A stretch of DNA of 64,000 nucleotides from Neisseria sicca. GTDB lineage: Bacteria; Pseudomonadota; Gammaproteobacteria; Burkholderiales; Neisseriaceae. This document shows, in pieces, positions 14,388 through 23,512 of this stretch (its first letter is position 1; every line of letters starts with the position of its first letter). The position numbers and the translations under genes are program-made. Where the stretch lies: NCBI RefSeq assembly GCF_003044565.1, contig NZ_POXG01000001.1, positions 434,001-498,000 on the forward strand, given 5' to 3'. A model generated the notes under the pieces. It did no database searches. It had not been told where the DNA came from and saw nothing but the letters and a program-made list of their open reading frames with translations.

Positions 14388-14415
14388 TTGACATAGCGGA
14401 GGAAAATGTTAGAAT
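14388..14415 (+). promoter_or_regulatory. Late promoter (pR'-like)
   Basis: Consensus TTGACA (14388-14393), a 16-nt spacer, TAGAAT (14410-14415). It points to the late operon and is followed within 30 nt by an intrinsic terminator, the layout of Q-dependent late promoters. Confidence 0.75.
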
Positions 14416-14442
14416 TATGCTATAGTTTGGAAATAGCTATAT

Positions 14443-14467
14443 AAACCGCCTTTATTGGGCGGTTTTT
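14443..14467 (+). terminator. Terminator just after the late promoter (tR'-like)
   Basis: Perfect 8-bp stem AAACCGCC/GGCGGTTT with a 7-nt loop and a T5 run. It would cut the late transcript to a short RNA unless antiterminated. Confidence 0.88.
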
Positions 14468-14817
14468 GCGTTTTCAGACTGCCTGAATTTCAGGTTTCTA
14501 GCCGTGCCATGATTGGCAAAAGGCAAAAGGGGCGGCGTAGCCGTTGAGGAAGATGACGCGGACGCTTCCAAATAAACAGGGGGTCGCGCCCCACTCTCCT
14601 TGTTGGTCTCTGTAAAAAAACGCGGAGCAAGTGAAACAGCGTTTGCCCGTCCTAATGGTCGCCTGCCATGACAGGCTGTAAAGCGGTTCTTGCACATAGC
14701 CCCTGCTGTTATCGGTATGGGGCTATCCATTTTTCATGGCGTATTACTCTCCTTTGCCGTCTGTATTCTGATCCAAGATTGGAATTAGGCGGCTTTCTTT
14801 TTTCTGTGAGGTTCGAT
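14468..14817 (+). other. Structured noncoding late leader
   Basis: About 350 nt with no convincing gene on either strand. It contains hairpins CCTGAA/TTCAGG (about 14483-14495), GCCTG/CAGGC (14661-14675) and TAGCCCC/GGGGCTA (14697-14703 with 14719-14725), then a second terminator-like structure. It may be a long leader RNA of the late operon or hold a decayed gene; I cannot tell which. Confidence 0.45.
14756..14804 (+). terminator. Terminator-like hairpin before terminase small subunit
   Basis: Outer stem GCCGTCT/AGGCGGC (one G-T pair) encloses an inner TCCA/TGGA hairpin and is followed by TTTCTTTTTT. A second barrier for late transcription. Confidence 0.55.
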
Positions 14818-15270
14818 ATGAGCGAAAAAGAAAAACGCCCTATCGGGCGTCCTAGTAAATTCAGTCAAGACTTGGCTGAGAAGATTTGCGAACAAATCGC
14901 GCATGGTAAAAGTTTGCGTGCTATCTGTGCTGAAGATGATATGCCATCAACCTCGACCGTTTGTAAGTGGTTATTTGAAAACCAAGAGTTTTCGGAACAA
15001 TACGCGCGCGCGAGAGATAAGCAGGCGGACTATTTCGCGGAAGAGATTATCGAGATTGCCGATAACGTGGAGGCGGAAAGTGCGTCAGTGGCAAAGGCTA
15101 AATTACAGATAGACGCCCGCAAATGGGCAGCGTCAAAGATTGCGCCGAAGAAATACGGCGACAAATCGGAGCTTGACGTTAAATCGAGTGATGGCAGCAT
15201 GACGCCGACGGTACGCTTAGATGCTGAAGAATATCGCAAGATAGCTGAAGACGTTTTGCGAAAGATTTAG
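14818..15270 (+). CDS. Terminase small subunit, 150 aa
   Basis: The start is set at the ATG at 14818 (MSEKEKRPIGRPSKFSQDL), the first after the leader and terminator. The N-terminal half has the helix-turn-helix typical of terminase small subunits (KSLRAICAEDDMPSTSTVCKWL), followed by helices with ARDKQADYFAEEIIEIAD and WAASKIAPKKYGDK. It recognises the packaging site and stimulates the large subunit encoded next. Confidence 0.9.
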   Translation: MSEKEKRPIGRPSKFSQDLAEKICEQIAHGKSLRAICAEDDMPSTSTVCKWLFENQEFSEQYARARDKQADYFAEEIIEIADNVEAESASVAKAKLQIDARKWAASKIAPKKYGDKSELDVKSSDGSMTPTVRLDAEEYRKIAEDVLRKI

Positions 15271-15341
15271 CACAAAATGCCAATCCCATAGACGGCTTTA
15301 ATGCCATTTCTGATTAATTTCCCAATGGAATTTAAAATAAA

Positions 15342-16763
15342 ATGGCATTACAGCAATTTGATGAAAAAGAAATATCGGTCATTCGTGATTTTTGCTTTCG
15401 CGATTTATACACATTCACGCGCTGGATGTTTCGAGAGCGGCGCGGTTACCAATGGACGCAGGCGAAGCATCATGAGTTAATATGTTCTGCGTTGATGCGT
15501 GTTTTTAACGGCGAAACAAAACGCCTGATTATCAACATTCCGCCGCGCTACTCTAAGACAGAGATAGCGGTTGTGAACTTCATCGCGTGGGCGATGGGTC
15601 GTGCGCCTGATAGCGAGTTTATCCATGCGAGCTATTCATCGACGTTGGCGGTAAATAACTCCGTGCAGATTAGAAACCTTGTCCAGCATGAAGAATATCG
15701 GGCGATATTCCCAGGTGTGGAGCTTGCAAGCGAAAGCAGTCATCACTGGAAGACGACTGCGGGCGGCGTGATGTACGCAACAGGTACAAGCGGTACGATT
15801 ACAGGTTTCGGCGCGGGCAAGCATCGGGATGGTTTCGGAGGCGCACTAATCTTAGACGACCTGCATAAGGCTGACGAAGCACGAAGCGAGGTCAGACGGC
15901 AAAACGTCATCGACTGGTTTCAAAACACGCTGGAATCACGGAAAAACAGCCCTGAAACACCCATTGTCGTGATTATGCAAAGGCTGCACGAGAAAGACAT
16001 CGCGGGCTGGCTGCTTGATGGCGGCAACGGCGAAGAGTGGGAGCATTTGTGCTTATCCGCCATTCAAGACGACGGCACGGCGTTGTGGTCTGAAAAGCAC
16101 GACATCGAGACGCTGCGACGAATGGAGCAAGCCGCGCCGTATGTCTTCGCTGGGCAGTATTTACAACGCCCTGCCCCGCCCGATGGCGGCACGTTCAAAC
16201 CTGACAATCTGCAATTTGTGAAAGCCCTGCCCACTGGGAATATCCGATGGGTGCGCGGATGGGACTTGGCGTCCACTGCAAACGACGGCGACTACACAGC
16301 AGGCGGCAGGCTTGGTGTTACAGAAGATGGGCGGTACATCATCGCAAACGTCGTGCGCGGTCAGTATGGCGCAGACGAAAGGGATAGGATATTGCGAAAC
16401 ACGGCGCAAAAAGACGGCGTGAAAACGAAAGTATCTATCCCGCAAGACCCTGGTCAAGCTGGTAAGTCGCAAACCCTGTATCTAACCCGTCAACTGGCGG
16501 GTTTTTCCGTATCTGCCAGCCCCGAATCGGGCGACAAGGTAACGCGCGCCGAACCGTTCGCCGCACAAGTCAACATCGGTAATGTGATGGTGTTGGATGA
16601 TGGTACATGGGACACAGATGCGCTGATTGCTGAGATGCGGATGTTTCCAAATGGTCAACACGACGACCAAATAGACTGTCTGAGTCGTGCGTTTGGCGAG
16701 CTACTAGACACCCGAACAGGCATGATTGATTACCTGCGTTCGCAGGTCGAGGCAAACAAATGA
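15342..16763 (+). CDS. Terminase large subunit, 473 aa
   Basis: ATPase-nuclease packaging motor. The Walker A-like motif PPRYSKTE is near residues 67-74 and Walker B ALILDDLHKADE near 168-179. The coupling segment VVIMQRLHEKDIAGWLL follows. The RNase H-like nuclease domain starts at GWDLAST (about 307) and ends near HDDQIDCLSRAFGEL. Full length. Its stop overlaps the portal start as ATGA. Confidence 0.96.
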   Translation: MALQQFDEKEISVIRDFCFRDLYTFTRWMFRERRGYQWTQAKHHELICSALMRVFNGETKRLIINIPPRYSKTEIAVVNFIAWAMGRAPDSEFIHASYSSTLAVNNSVQIRNLVQHEEYRAIFPGVELASESSHHWKTTAGGVMYATGTSGTITGFGAGKHRDGFGGALILDDLHKADEARSEVRRQNVIDWFQNTLESRKNSPETPIVVIMQRLHEKDIAGWLLDGGNGEEWEHLCLSAIQDDGTALWSEKHDIETLRRMEQAAPYVFAGQYLQRPAPPDGGTFKPDNLQFVKALPTGNIRWVRGWDLASTANDGDYTAGGRLGVTEDGRYIIANVVRGQYGADERDRILRNTAQKDGVKTKVSIPQDPGQAGKSQTLYLTRQLAGFSVSASPESGDKVTRAEPFAAQVNIGNVMVLDDGTWDTDALIAEMRMFPNGQHDDQIDCLSRAFGELLDTRTGMIDYLRSQVEANK

Positions 16764-18901
16764 GTAAAAAGACACCTTTATCACAAGGCTTTATTGCCCG
16801 CGTTGCTGCCGGTGTCCGTTATGCCTTTACTGGCAACGCGGATGCTTGGATGGATGCGGGCGAGCCTTTAGCTCCTGTCGCGCAGCAGGCAGAGGGGCGG
16901 CGGTTCGATTATGAGCCGTTCTACAACGTCGGGCATTCTAAGCCGCGCGAACGGGAAGCAATAGGCTTCGCACAATTGCGCGCCCTTGCCGATAACTACG
17001 ACGTGTTGCGGTTGGTTATCGAAAAGCGCAAAGACCAAATGGAAGGCTTGAAGTGGACAATCCAAAAGCGCGATATTGCATCAACTGCAAACAACGAATC
17101 ACAGCGCAAAGACCGAAAGGTCGATGAAGCCATTGCGTTCTTTCAGTCGCCTGACAAAGAGCATACATGGTCGGATTGGCTGCGCATCTTGCTGGAAGAC
17201 CTGTTTGTTATTGACGCGCCGTGCATCTACCCACGCAAAACACTGGGCGGAGACTTGTACGCCCTTGAAGTGATAGACGGGGCGACGATTAAGCGTGTAC
17301 TGGACAATACAGGCCGCCTACCCTTGCCGCCTGAAACGGCGTATCAGCAAATCTTGCACGGCATGGCGGCGGTTGATTACACGGCGGACGAATTGATTTA
17401 CCGCTCACGCAACAATCGAAGCTACAAGGTTTACGGCTATTCGCCCGTTGAGCAAATCATCATGACTGTGAATATCGCCTTAAAACGGCAGATTCACGCG
17501 CTGGAATACTACACAGCGGGCAGCGTTCCCGATGCTTTGGTCGGCGTGCCTGAAACGTGGTCGGCTGACGACATTCAACGCTTTCAAGAATACTGGGATT
17601 TGTTGTTGTCAGGCGAGACGGCGGAACGGCGCAAAATGCGGTTCGTTCCGGGCGAATTGTCCCGAAACTTTAAAGAGACCAAGCAGCCGCCGCTTAAGGA
17701 CGTTTACGACGAATGGCTGGCCCGCGTCGTCTGTTTTGCGTTTAGCGTCGAGCCTACGCCGTTCGTAGCGCAGGTAAATCGCAGCGTAGCAGAGACGAGC
17801 CGTGAGCAGTCGTTATCCGACGGCATGAGCAGCCTGAAGAACTGGGTTAAAGCCCTGATTGATGACGTGCTTTCCCGTTACATGGATATGGCGGCCTATG
17901 AGTTTGTTTGGCAGGAAGAGGAATCACTCAACCCGAAAGAGCAGGCAGAAATTTACGCCATCTACAAAAACGCAGGCATTCTGACCGCTGATGAAATCCG
18001 TGCCGAACTGGGTAAAGAGCCGTTACCGGAGCAGCCTGATCCGAATCAGCAAGACGACAAGCAGCCCGAAAAGCAACCAAGCCAAGAGGCTGAAAAGCTG
18101 GGGAAGTCGGAAAGCCCGATGAGCGAAGACGAAGCCGCCGCGCTTATTGAGGCTTATTTGCTGACGCGCGTGGACGGCATGGCTGAACAAATCACCGCGC
18201 TGATTGACGGTGCTGCTGTTGATTGGCAGGCTGATGACCTCGCCGCCGAACTGAGCCGAGTAGCAAAAATCGTTACCGATGGTTTGGACTTTGGCGAGTG
18301 GGACGGCTTGTCTGATGTGGTCGAGCCGATTATCAGGCGAGCGGCTGAAGATGGGGCGGTTGCCGCCTTGTTGCAGGTCATGCCTGACCCTGCTGTCGGT
18401 ATGGTTACGAACATTCGCAGCCGTGCCGTCAAGTGGGCGCATGACCGAGCCGCCGAAATGGTCGGCATGAGGTGGGTGGGCGGCGAGCTTATCCAAAATC
18501 CTGCCGCCGAGTGGCAAATCACAGAGGGAACGCGCGAAATGATACGCGCCCAAGTGGTCGAAGCCATGCAAAACGGCGACAGCGTGCAGGAATTAGCAGG
18601 TCGTCTGAAAGAATCTCACGCCTTTAGCAATACCCGCGCCCGAACTATTGCCCGAACAGAAACGGCGATGGCGGACAACATGGGCAACCTGATAGGCTGG
18701 GAAGAAACGGGGCTTGTTGCCGGTAAGCAGTGGATAACCGCCGAAGACGACAAGGTTTCCAAAATTTGCAATACGAACGGCAAGATGGGCGTGATTGGGC
18801 TGCATGAGCATTTCGCACATGGCGGCATGACGCCGCCTGCCCACCCTAATTGCAGATGTACGGTCGTCCCTGTTTTGGCAGAGGATATGCCGAAAGTTTA
18901 G
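16760..18901 (+). CDS. Portal protein fused to a Mu F-like head morphogenesis domain, 713 aa
   Basis: Residues about 1-420 are a phage portal (VIEKRKDQMEGLKWTIQ, YGYSPVEQIIMTVNIALKR, FSVEPTPFVAQVNRS). An acidic Gln/Pro/Glu linker follows (about 420-460). The C-terminal third ends in a Mu F-like domain with ARTIARTETAMADNMGN and the zinc/Cys end PPAHPNCRCTVVPV. The two functions are usually separate adjacent genes. The portal forms the DNA channel; the MuF part is a minor head protein or injected domain. Confidence 0.92.
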   Translation: MSKKTPLSQGFIARVAAGVRYAFTGNADAWMDAGEPLAPVAQQAEGRRFDYEPFYNVGHSKPREREAIGFAQLRALADNYDVLRLVIEKRKDQMEGLKWTIQKRDIASTANNESQRKDRKVDEAIAFFQSPDKEHTWSDWLRILLEDLFVIDAPCIYPRKTLGGDLYALEVIDGATIKRVLDNTGRLPLPPETAYQQILHGMAAVDYTADELIYRSRNNRSYKVYGYSPVEQIIMTVNIALKRQIHALEYYTAGSVPDALVGVPETWSADDIQRFQEYWDLLLSGETAERRKMRFVPGELSRNFKETKQPPLKDVYDEWLARVVCFAFSVEPTPFVAQVNRSVAETSREQSLSDGMSSLKNWVKALIDDVLSRYMDMAAYEFVWQEEESLNPKEQAEIYAIYKNAGILTADEIRAELGKEPLPEQPDPNQQDDKQPEKQPSQEAEKLGKSESPMSEDEAAALIEAYLLTRVDGMAEQITALIDGAAVDWQADDLAAELSRVAKIVTDGLDFGEWDGLSDVVEPIIRRAAEDGAVAALLQVMPDPAVGMVTNIRSRAVKWAHDRAAEMVGMRWVGGELIQNPAAEWQITEGTREMIRAQVVEAMQNGDSVQELAGRLKESHAFSNTRARTIARTETAMADNMGNLIGWEETGLVAGKQWITAEDDKVSKICNTNGKMGVIGLHEHFAHGGMTPPAHPNCRCTVVPVLAEDMPKV

Positions 18902-18928
18902 TTTTTACTGTTGGTAGTGTTGGGGTTT

Positions 18929-18959
18929 GCCGCTCTCTTTACGGGGGCGGCTTTTTTTT
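18929..18959 (+). terminator. Intra-operon terminator after the portal gene
   Basis: Stem GCCGC/GCGGC and a run of eight T directly before the ribosome site of the next gene. It implies attenuation or antiterminated read-through within the late operon. Confidence 0.75.
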
Positions 18960-18969
18960 GGAGTACAGA

Positions 18970-20124
18970 ATGGCAAAGTTATACGCAGAAATCGCCAAGA
19001 TGGAAGCGCAGGACGACGGAACCGTCAAAGTTTGGGGTTATGCCTCAAGTGAGGCGGTCGATTCGGACGGCGAAATCATCGCGGCGGAAGCAATGAAAGC
19101 GGCTATTCCCGACTATATGAAGTTTGGCGCGGTGCGTGAAATGCACGGCTCAAACGCTGCGGGGACAGCTATCGAAATCAACGTCGAAGACGACGGGCGC
19201 ACATTCTTTGGCGCGCATATCGTTGACCCTATTGCGGTTACGAAAGTCAAGACAGGCGTTTACAAAGGTTTCTCAATCGGCGGAAGCGTTACCGCCCGCG
19301 ACGAGTTGAATAAGTCGCAAATCACGGGCTTGAAGCTGACAGAAATTAGCCTTGTTGACCGCCCTGCAAATCCTGACGCGGTGTTTACCTGCTACAAGGC
19401 AGATAAGCCCAAAGACGGTGAAGAGGCTGATAAGGACGACAAGCCAGCCGATAAAGCTGACGAAACGCCTGCCGACGACACCGAAAAGGCAGACAGCGAT
19501 ACGGTCGATGAAAAGGTTGACAACAAAGAAGACGATAAAAAGGACGAAGCCGAAAAATCGGCAAGCGTGAATTTGTCTGAATCTGAAATCGCCATCTTGA
19601 AAGCGGTATTGGCTAAAGCCGAAAAACCGAAAGACGAGCCGGTCGCTAAATCAATGTACCAAGTCAAATCACTGGCTGACGTGCTGACGTCGCTGAAATG
19701 GCTGATTGAGGACGCAGCCTACGACAACATCGATGAAACCGTTATCGCGCAAATCAAAGAATCAGCGGGCAGCCTAGCCGAATCGCTGAAAGCGTTGACA
19801 GTAAGCGAAGCCGACAAGCTGGTTGATGGCTTGGCAGCTAAAGCCGACAAATCAGACGACCTTGCCAAAGCGGAATCGGCTGACGAACTGGTAAAAGCGC
19901 AAGACGCGCTGAAAAAATCGAATGACGCACTTGCCAAAGCGCAGGCGGAAATCGAAAGCCTGAAGAAACAGGCAGCCCCACCGAAAGGCAGCACCAAAGC
20001 CATCGGCAAAGCAGAAGATAGCGGCGAAGACCCTCTGAATGGTTTTCAGCCGATTGTGAAGAATGACGGTTCGCTTGATGATGTGGCAACACTCGTCAAG
20101 GCAGCACAAACAGGTCGTCTGTAA
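18970..20124 (+). CDS. Prohead protease with scaffold-like C-terminus, 384 aa
   Basis: The start is set at the ATG at 18970, preceded by TTGGAG. The N-terminal ~140 residues match XkdF/HK97-type prohead proteases: VKVWGYASSEAVDSDGEII, the probable catalytic His in REMHGSNAAG, GVYKGFSIGGSV, and LTEISLVDRPANPDAVF. The remainder is a long acidic Lys/Glu/Asp/Ala-rich helical region (about 140-360), probably an internal scaffold. One polypeptide would thus supply both protease and scaffold. Confidence 0.9.
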   Translation: MAKLYAEIAKMEAQDDGTVKVWGYASSEAVDSDGEIIAAEAMKAAIPDYMKFGAVREMHGSNAAGTAIEINVEDDGRTFFGAHIVDPIAVTKVKTGVYKGFSIGGSVTARDELNKSQITGLKLTEISLVDRPANPDAVFTCYKADKPKDGEEADKDDKPADKADETPADDTEKADSDTVDEKVDNKEDDKKDEAEKSASVNLSESEIAILKAVLAKAEKPKDEPVAKSMYQVKSLADVLTSLKWLIEDAAYDNIDETVIAQIKESAGSLAESLKALTVSEADKLVDGLAAKADKSDDLAKAESADELVKAQDALKKSNDALAKAQAEIESLKKQAAPPKGSTKAIGKAEDSGEDPLNGFQPIVKNDGSLDDVATLVKAAQTGRL

Positions 20125-20125
20125 C

Positions 20126-20147
20126 ACCGCTTACAGGCGGTTTTTTT
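20126..20147 (+). terminator. Intra-operon terminator before the capsid gene
   Basis: ACCGC/GCGGT stem with a 6-nt loop and a T7 run, 1 nt after the protease stop. Confidence 0.75.
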
Positions 20148-20164
20148 ATTATCAGGAGCGATAA

Positions 20165-21667
20165 ATGAAGAACGTGAATCAAATCACAAAAGAAACAATT
20201 GAGCTGATGAAGTCAGCTCAAGCAGGCGGCGAGCCGCTGAATAAAGGTTTTACTCAGCCGACCAGTTTCACAACTGGTCTGCAAACCTATGACCTTTCCG
20301 CGCCGTCTCAGAAACTCTATCCGGTATTGACCCCGTTGCGTAACCGTATCCCCCGCGTTGGCGGCGGTCGCACCATTGGTTCAAACTGGAAAGCCATTAC
20401 TAATATCAACGTCGGCAATCAACGCGCGGGTATCAGTGAGGGTAAACGCGGCGGCGTTATCAATCATGAAATCGTCGAACGTAACGCGCAATTCCGCGCC
20501 ATCGGCTTGGAGAACCAAGTAACCTTTGAGGCAGACTATGCTGCGCGCGGTTTCGAGGACGTGAAAGCGTTGGCGGTAGCCCAAACTCTGCAAGCGACTA
20601 TGGTTGCCGAAGAAATGATTTTGCTGGGCGGTAACACCAGCCTGAAATCAGGCGTTACCCCTACCCCGACCGCTGTCGCCTCTAACGACACTTTGGGCAA
20701 AATCAGTGCCTCTACCCTGTCCATCGTCTGCGTGGCTTTGGGTTTGCAGGCATATTGGGACGTAGCAGGCGCAAATAACGGCGCAATCGGTCAAAGCCTG
20801 AACATCAAAACTGCTCAAGTCCCTGCCAAAATCACACGCCAAAACGCTGACGGCACGACCGACACATTTGGCGGTGGCTCTGCCCAAAAATCTGCGGCAG
20901 CTTCCGTTTCTGGTGTTGGCACAGGCAAAAAAGTAACCGCCATGATTCCAGCCGTTCGCGGCGCGGTTGCCTACGCTTGGTACTGGGGTGCGGCTGGCTC
21001 TGAAAAACTGGGCGCGATTACCACTTCTGCCAAAGTGGAAATTTTGGCAGACGCTGAGGGTACTCAAACCGCTGCTTCCCTGCCGTCTGAAGACAATTCG
21101 ACTTCAGTGCTGGAGTTTGACGGCTTGCTGACCCAAATCGCCCTGCCTGATTCAGGTGCGTTCTGGTCGGACAATAAAGGCAACGGCTTGACTTCCGACG
21201 GCGCGGGCGGCGTGTATGAATTTGAAGAAGCGTTCGCGCATTTCTTTACGCGATACCGCTTATCGCCCGATACCATCTACATCAACGCCCGCGACTTAGC
21301 TGCGTTGACCAAGCTGATTATCGGCAACGGTGGTGCGCCGCTGATTAAGCTGAAAGTGGACATCGACAACGCCGCGAACATTCGCGCGGGTGTGGTGGTT
21401 GGTTCATACCTGAACAAAATCACAGGCGATGAACTGAACATCGTGGTTCACCCGAACTTACCAGCCGGTACTTACCTGTTCTACTCGACCCGTCTGCCTG
21501 CCTATGTGCAAGGCATTGGTAATCTGCTGCAAGTACGCACGCGCCAAGAGTATTACCAAATCGAATGGCCGCTGCGTACCCGTATGTATGAATACGGTGT
21601 CTATGCGGACGAGTTGCTGCAAGGTATGTTCATGCCTGCGTTTGGTATGATTACCAACGCTGGTTAA
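20165..21667 (+). CDS. Major capsid protein, 500 aa
   Basis: HK97-fold major capsid protein. The N-terminal region contains PVLTPLRNRIPRVGGGRTIGSN; the later parts include FFTRYRLSPDTIYINARDLAALTKLI and LRTRMYEYGVYADELLQGMF. Residues about 200-300, with many Gly/Ala/Thr/Ser, look like an inserted surface domain. The ATG has CAGGAGCG upstream. It follows the protease-scaffold gene in standard order. Confidence 0.88.
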   Translation: MKNVNQITKETIELMKSAQAGGEPLNKGFTQPTSFTTGLQTYDLSAPSQKLYPVLTPLRNRIPRVGGGRTIGSNWKAITNINVGNQRAGISEGKRGGVINHEIVERNAQFRAIGLENQVTFEADYAARGFEDVKALAVAQTLQATMVAEEMILLGGNTSLKSGVTPTPTAVASNDTLGKISASTLSIVCVALGLQAYWDVAGANNGAIGQSLNIKTAQVPAKITRQNADGTTDTFGGGSAQKSAAASVSGVGTGKKVTAMIPAVRGAVAYAWYWGAAGSEKLGAITTSAKVEILADAEGTQTAASLPSEDNSTSVLEFDGLLTQIALPDSGAFWSDNKGNGLTSDGAGGVYEFEEAFAHFFTRYRLSPDTIYINARDLAALTKLIIGNGGAPLIKLKVDIDNAANIRAGVVVGSYLNKITGDELNIVVHPNLPAGTYLFYSTRLPAYVQGIGNLLQVRTRQEYYQIEWPLRTRMYEYGVYADELLQGMFMPAFGMITNAG

Positions 21668-21674
21668 TCCTAAT

Positions 21675-21710
21675 AAGGTCGTCTGAATTTTCAGGCGGCC
21701 TTTTCTTTTT
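21675..21710 (+). terminator. DUS-containing terminator after the capsid gene
   Basis: AAGGTCGTCTGA pairs over 12 bp (two G-U) with TCAGGCGGCCTT and is followed by TTTTCTTTTT. One arm is the DUS. Confidence 0.8.
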
Positions 21711-21721
21711 GGAGAATCAAA

Positions 21722-22045
21722 ATGACTAAATTGGTTAAATTACAAGCACCTGAGGGCTTTACCGATGTTTCCTTTGGTAGCCAAAGCTACACAGTTGGCG
21801 AAGACCGCATCGTGGAAGTCCCCGCCGAAGCCGCGCAATTCTTGTATCAATTCGGCTTTGGCAACGTTGTGGCTGAAACTGCCGAAACTGAAGAGCCTGA
21901 AAAAGCCAAGCGCGGACGCAAAGCCAAGACCGAGCAGCCGGCAGAACAGCCAGCCGAACAGGCTGAAACTGTTGAAGCGGTAGAGCCTGCCGAAGCCGAA
22001 CAGGCTGAAGCCGAGCAAACCGCCGAAGCTGAAAAGGCTGAATAA
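21722..22045 (+). CDS. Unknown head-region protein with Glu/Ala tail, 107 aa
   Basis: The first 45 residues form a small domain (MTKLVKLQAPEGFTDVSF, IVEVPAEAAQFLYQFGF). Then comes a basic patch (KAKRGRKAKT) and an acidic repetitive tail of Ala-Glu-Gln-Pro units. Such small proteins after the capsid gene are often head-completion or decoration proteins; this is inferred from position. Confidence 0.7.
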   Translation: MTKLVKLQAPEGFTDVSFGSQSYTVGEDRIVEVPAEAAQFLYQFGFGNVVAETAETEEPEKAKRGRKAKTEQPAEQPAEQAETVEAVEPAEAEQAEAEQTAEAEKAE

Positions 22046-22047
22046 CG

Positions 22048-22578
22048 ATGACCGCCCTTGTCTCTCTTGATTTATTCAAACAGCGACTAGGCGTTACCCA
22101 CGATAAGCAGGACGGATATTTCCAAACCCTGCTTAACGGGGTATCGGCGGCTGTTGAAGCCTATATCGGGCGAAAACTCGAAGCGGCGGATTACGTCGAG
22201 CGTTACAACGGCAACGGCAAAAACCGCATCGTCCTGAATCAATACCCTGTCCTATCCGTGTCGTCCGTGAAAATCAACGGACGCATGGCGAACGACTGGG
22301 ATTTTGATAATTGGCTGCTGATACGCCATGCCTGTTTTGCACAGGGTATCCGAAACGTTGAGGTATCCTACCGCGCAGGCTATGAAACCATACCCGCCGA
22401 TATTCAGGAAGCCATCTTGATTATTGCAACGCAGCGCATGAACGAAATCGAGAACAAGGGCGTACAGTCGAAAACACTTGCAGGCGAAACCATCTCGTTC
22501 TCTACGTTCAGTGATTCGGGCGGTATCCCCCCGTCAGCGTTTGCGATACTCAATGAGTACAAGCGGAAAGGCGTGTGA
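22048..22578 (+). CDS. gp6-like head-tail connector, 176 aa
   Basis: Matches the phage gp6-like connector pattern: LDLFKQRLGVTHDKQDGYFQTLLNGVSAAVEAYIGR, a beta section with NQYPVLSVSSVKING, then YRAGYETIPADIQEAILIIATQRM. It should form a ring under the portal. It overlaps the next gene's ATG by one base. Confidence 0.88.
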   Translation: MTALVSLDLFKQRLGVTHDKQDGYFQTLLNGVSAAVEAYIGRKLEAADYVERYNGNGKNRIVLNQYPVLSVSSVKINGRMANDWDFDNWLLIRHACFAQGIRNVEVSYRAGYETIPADIQEAILIIATQRMNEIENKGVQSKTLAGETISFSTFSDSGGIPPSAFAILNEYKRKGV

Positions 22579-23060
22579 TGCTGAAGATGGAATTTATCGG
22601 CGGCGATGTTTTGGCTGCGGTGTTGCGCTCCTATGGCGACAAGGTTCAGACGGCTATTGTGCAGTCCATTGGTCGGTCGGCGTTGAAGTTGCAAAGCGAA
22701 GTCATGCAAAACCGTCTATCGGGGCAGGTGTTGAATGTACGGACGGGTAATCTGCGTCGGTCGATACACCAACGCGTAACCAACACGGGTAGCGCGGTAA
22801 TCGGCGAAGTAAACACAAACGTCCGCTACGGCAAGGCGCATGAATATGGCTTTGCAGGCACGGTAAACGTCAAGGCATCTTTGCGTCAGGCCCGTCAGGC
22901 ATTTGGGCGACCGCTCAAATCCCCGCGATACGTTCAGGTGCGCGCGCATTCCCGCAATGTTCGTTTGCCTGAACGGTCGTTTTTACGAACGGCTTTGCGC
23001 GATATGAAAACTGAGATTGAAGCCGATTTGAGAAACTCCGTTAAAGGGGCATTGCGATGA
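22578..23060 (+). CDS. HK97 gp10-like tail-completion protein, 160 aa
   Basis: The start is set at the ATG at 22578, overlapping the connector stop (TGATG). The pattern NVRTGNLRRSIHQRV, VRYGKAHEYGFAGTVNV and LPERSFLRTALRDM is typical of HK97 gp10/phage virion morphogenesis proteins that finish the neck-tail joint. Strongly basic. Its end overlaps the next gene by 4 nt. Confidence 0.88.
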   Translation: MLKMEFIGGDVLAAVLRSYGDKVQTAIVQSIGRSALKLQSEVMQNRLSGQVLNVRTGNLRRSIHQRVTNTGSAVIGEVNTNVRYGKAHEYGFAGTVNVKASLRQARQAFGRPLKSPRYVQVRAHSRNVRLPERSFLRTALRDMKTEIEADLRNSVKGALR

Positions 23061-23485
23061 ACCGTGAAGCGATTTATTCCGCGCTGTGGGCGAAGCTGGA
23101 CGCATTGGACGGTTTTGTTACCAAGAGCCGAAAGCTGCTGCACTGGAACGACGTTAAACGCTACGACCAGCCCGCGTTATTCATGGCGCAGGGCGATATG
23201 CAGGCGGTAACGCTGACAGGGCAGGAAACCAAGTGGATTTTGCGCGTCGATGTGTATCTGTACGTCCAAACGTCAGGCGAGCCGCCCGCACCCATCATGA
23301 ATCCGCTTATTGACGCGGTGTGCAATACCGTGAACGCCGTCCACCCTATCACGGGCAAGACGGCTTTAGTGGTCGATGGTGCGGACATTGAGTATTGCCG
23401 TGTCGAGGGTATGGTGGAAACAGACGAGGGAACGCTTGGCGAGCAGGCGGTTTGTATTATCCCGATTGTGATTTGTGCCGCGTAA
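23057..23485 (+). CDS. Putative tail-terminator protein, 142 aa
   Basis: Begins MNREAIYSALWAKLDALDGFV and continues RVDVYLYVQTSGEPPAPIMNPLIDAV, with the beta-alpha layout of tail-terminator/minor tail U-like proteins. It lies between the gp10-like and tail-tube genes, where the terminator is expected. Assignment by fold impression and position. Confidence 0.7.
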   Translation: MNREAIYSALWAKLDALDGFVTKSRKLLHWNDVKRYDQPALFMAQGDMQAVTLTGQETKWILRVDVYLYVQTSGEPPAPIMNPLIDAVCNTVNAVHPITGKTALVVDGADIEYCRVEGMVETDEGTLGEQAVCIIPIVICAA

Positions 23486-23512
23486 TGCGGTTTTATTTTG
23501 AAAGGAAATGTC

